Notes under the pieces: model-generated
The model's input: only the letters and a program-made list of their open reading frames with translations
What the model was told of the DNA's origin: nothing
Database searches by the model: none
Translations under genes and position numbers: made by a program
Shown: positions 63,072 to 64,000 of the stretch, piece after piece
How positions within the stretch are numbered: position 1 is the stretch's first letter
Layout of the letters: every line of letters starts with the position of its first letter
Source of the DNA: Pseudodesulfovibrio pelocollis
GTDB taxonomy: Bacteria > Desulfobacterota > Desulfovibrionia > Desulfovibrionales > Desulfovibrionaceae
Direction of reading: 5' to 3'
DNA: 64,000 nucleotides
NCBI RefSeq assembly: GCF_030282845.1
Contig: NZ_JASTWE010000001.1
Location: 124,001-188,000 of the forward strand

Positions 63072-64000
63072 ATGCTGCTCCCCCTGCCCACCCCGGCCGA
63101 GATGGCGGCCTGGGACCGGGAAACCATCGAGACCATCGGCATCCCGGGCGTCACGCTCATGGAGTCCGCCGCGCGCGAGGCCGTGGCCGTGCTGCTCGAA
63201 GAGTACGGGGCGGCCGATCAATGCGGCCTCTCTGCCGGGCATGGCCCCCTGGACGGGCTTGAGGTCTTCTGCTTCGCCGGGCCGGGCAACAACGGCGGCG
63301 ACGCCTTTGCCGTGGCCCGCCACCTGATCGACCTGGGCGCGGACGTGACCGTGTTCCACACCCGGCCCAAGAAGGGCTACCGGGGCGAGGCCAGGGCGCA
63401 CCTGGAACTGGCCCGCAGGGTTGGCGTGCCCATGCGCCATCTCGACGCGGCGGACGCGGCCGGACTGTCTCAGCCGGACATCATCGTGGACGGCCTGCTG
63501 GGCACCGGCTTCACCGGCCAACTCAAGCCCGACTTCCTGACCCTGATCCGGGCCGTGAACCGGCTGGGGCGGCGCGCCTTTGTCCTGGCCATCGACATTC
63601 CCTCGGGCTTAAGCGGCCTGACCGGGCAGCCCCAACCCGAGGCGGTGGCAGCCGACGCCACCGTCACCTTCCAGGCGGTCAAGCTCGGGCTGGCCATGCC
63701 CGGGGCCGCGCACTTCACCGGCGTGGTCCATGTCCGGCCCATCGGCATCCCGGCCCGGATCATGCGCGACAATCCCGCTCGCCACGCCCTGCTGACCGAA
63801 GCCATCATGACCCTCATCCCCGAGCCAGACCCGGCCATGCACAAGGGGAGCGCGGGCAGCGTCCTGATCGTGGGCGGCTCGCCCGGACTGACCGGCGCGC
63901 CCCGGCTGGCCGCGCTGGGCGCCCTGCGCGCCGGGGCCGGACTGGTCACCGTGGCCTGCCCCGGCGGGCTGGCCGACAGCGTCAAGGGCGGCTCGGCGGA
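63072..64000 (+). CDS. nnr: Bifunctional NAD(P)HX epimerase/dehydratase (partial)
   Basis: Repairs hydrated NAD(P)H. The YjeF N-domain (epimerase) runs to about residue 215 (MESAAREAV, CFAGPGNNGGDAFAVARHL, VDGLLGTGFTG, IDIPSGLSG), then the carbohydrate-kinase-like dehydratase domain begins (HKGSAGSVLIVGGSPGLTGAP). The right edge cuts the gene after 309 codons. GGAGG lies before the ATG. Confidence 0.93.
   Translation, partial: MLLPLPTPAEMAAWDRETIETIGIPGVTLMESAAREAVAVLLEEYGAADQCGLSAGHGPLDGLEVFCFAGPGNNGGDAFAVARHLIDLGADVTVFHTRPKKGYRGEARAHLELARRVGVPMRHLDAADAAGLSQPDIIVDGLLGTGFTGQLKPDFLTLIRAVNRLGRRAFVLAIDIPSGLSGLTGQPQPEAVAADATVTFQAVKLGLAMPGAAHFTGVVHVRPIGIPARIMRDNPARHALLTEAIMTLIPEPDPAMHKGSAGSVLIVGGSPGLTGAPRLAALGALRAGAGLVTVACPGGLADSVKGGSA

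Overview
The window is a gene-dense, high-GC stretch of bacterial chromosome. Its gene content points to a sulfate-reducing deltaproteobacterium of the Desulfovibrionales, most like Desulfovibrio or Pseudodesulfovibrio. The evidence is a small single-chain siroheme sulfite reductase, NifU/NifS used together with a minimal SufC/SufB pair, a fused succinyl-CoA ligase, polyferredoxins, CheW/CheZ chemotaxis parts and many sensory proteins. The genus is an inference. I see no prophage, insertion sequence, CRISPR array or rRNA operon.

Layout. 1-6.8 kb: a partial pyruvate-carboxylase-type enzyme with its biotin ligase, a CCA-adding enzyme, a DHH phosphoesterase, a receiver-only response regulator and an unrecognised gene. 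6.9-10.2 kb: a one-chain SucC-SucD ligase, a 17-codon glycosyltransferase relic, a YdjM-type membrane protein and a TetR regulator. 10.3-13.9 kb: the SufCB pair, an Smr-domain protein and a CheW. 14.1-14.4 kb: tRNA-Pro(GGG) and tRNA-Thr(GGT). 14.4-17.6 kb: a flagellin-like protein, then ilvBN behind a valine-rich leader peptide and terminator (an attenuator). 17.6-24.5 kb: a flavodoxin-fold oxidoreductase, a Lon-family protease with a histone-H1-like tail, Hsp20, a REC-PAS-GGDEF-EAL protein and a DUF493 protein.

24.7-28.7 kb is a nifU-nifS-cysK-cysE operon joining cysteine synthesis to Fe-S cluster assembly. 29.6-35.9 kb is ileS-lspA followed by small envelope, redox and motility genes ending in cheZ. 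36-44 kb holds mgtE, nadC-nadA-nadB and trkA-trkH. 44.1-48.2 kb holds a redox operon (polyferredoxin, ferredoxin, cupin, siroheme sulfite reductase) divergent from a Crp/Fnr regulator, with FNR-type half-sites between them. 48.2-59.2 kb is one long minus-strand run: mfd, two SurA-type proteins, rodZ, recO, glyQ, glyS and rpsT. The right end has a second CheW, a small unknown gene, UDP-glucose dehydrogenase and pdxJ-acpS-nnr, the last cut by the window edge.

Most of this is housekeeping. The parts most worth a second look are the ilvB attenuator, the Crp/Fnr-linked sulfite-reductase operon, the four-cysteine module in CysE, the H1-like tail on the Lon-family protease, the glycosyltransferase relic, the SD-duplicating tandem repeat before the NIL-ferredoxin gene, and several palindromes in promoter regions. 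No intergenic stretch exceeds about 300 bases.
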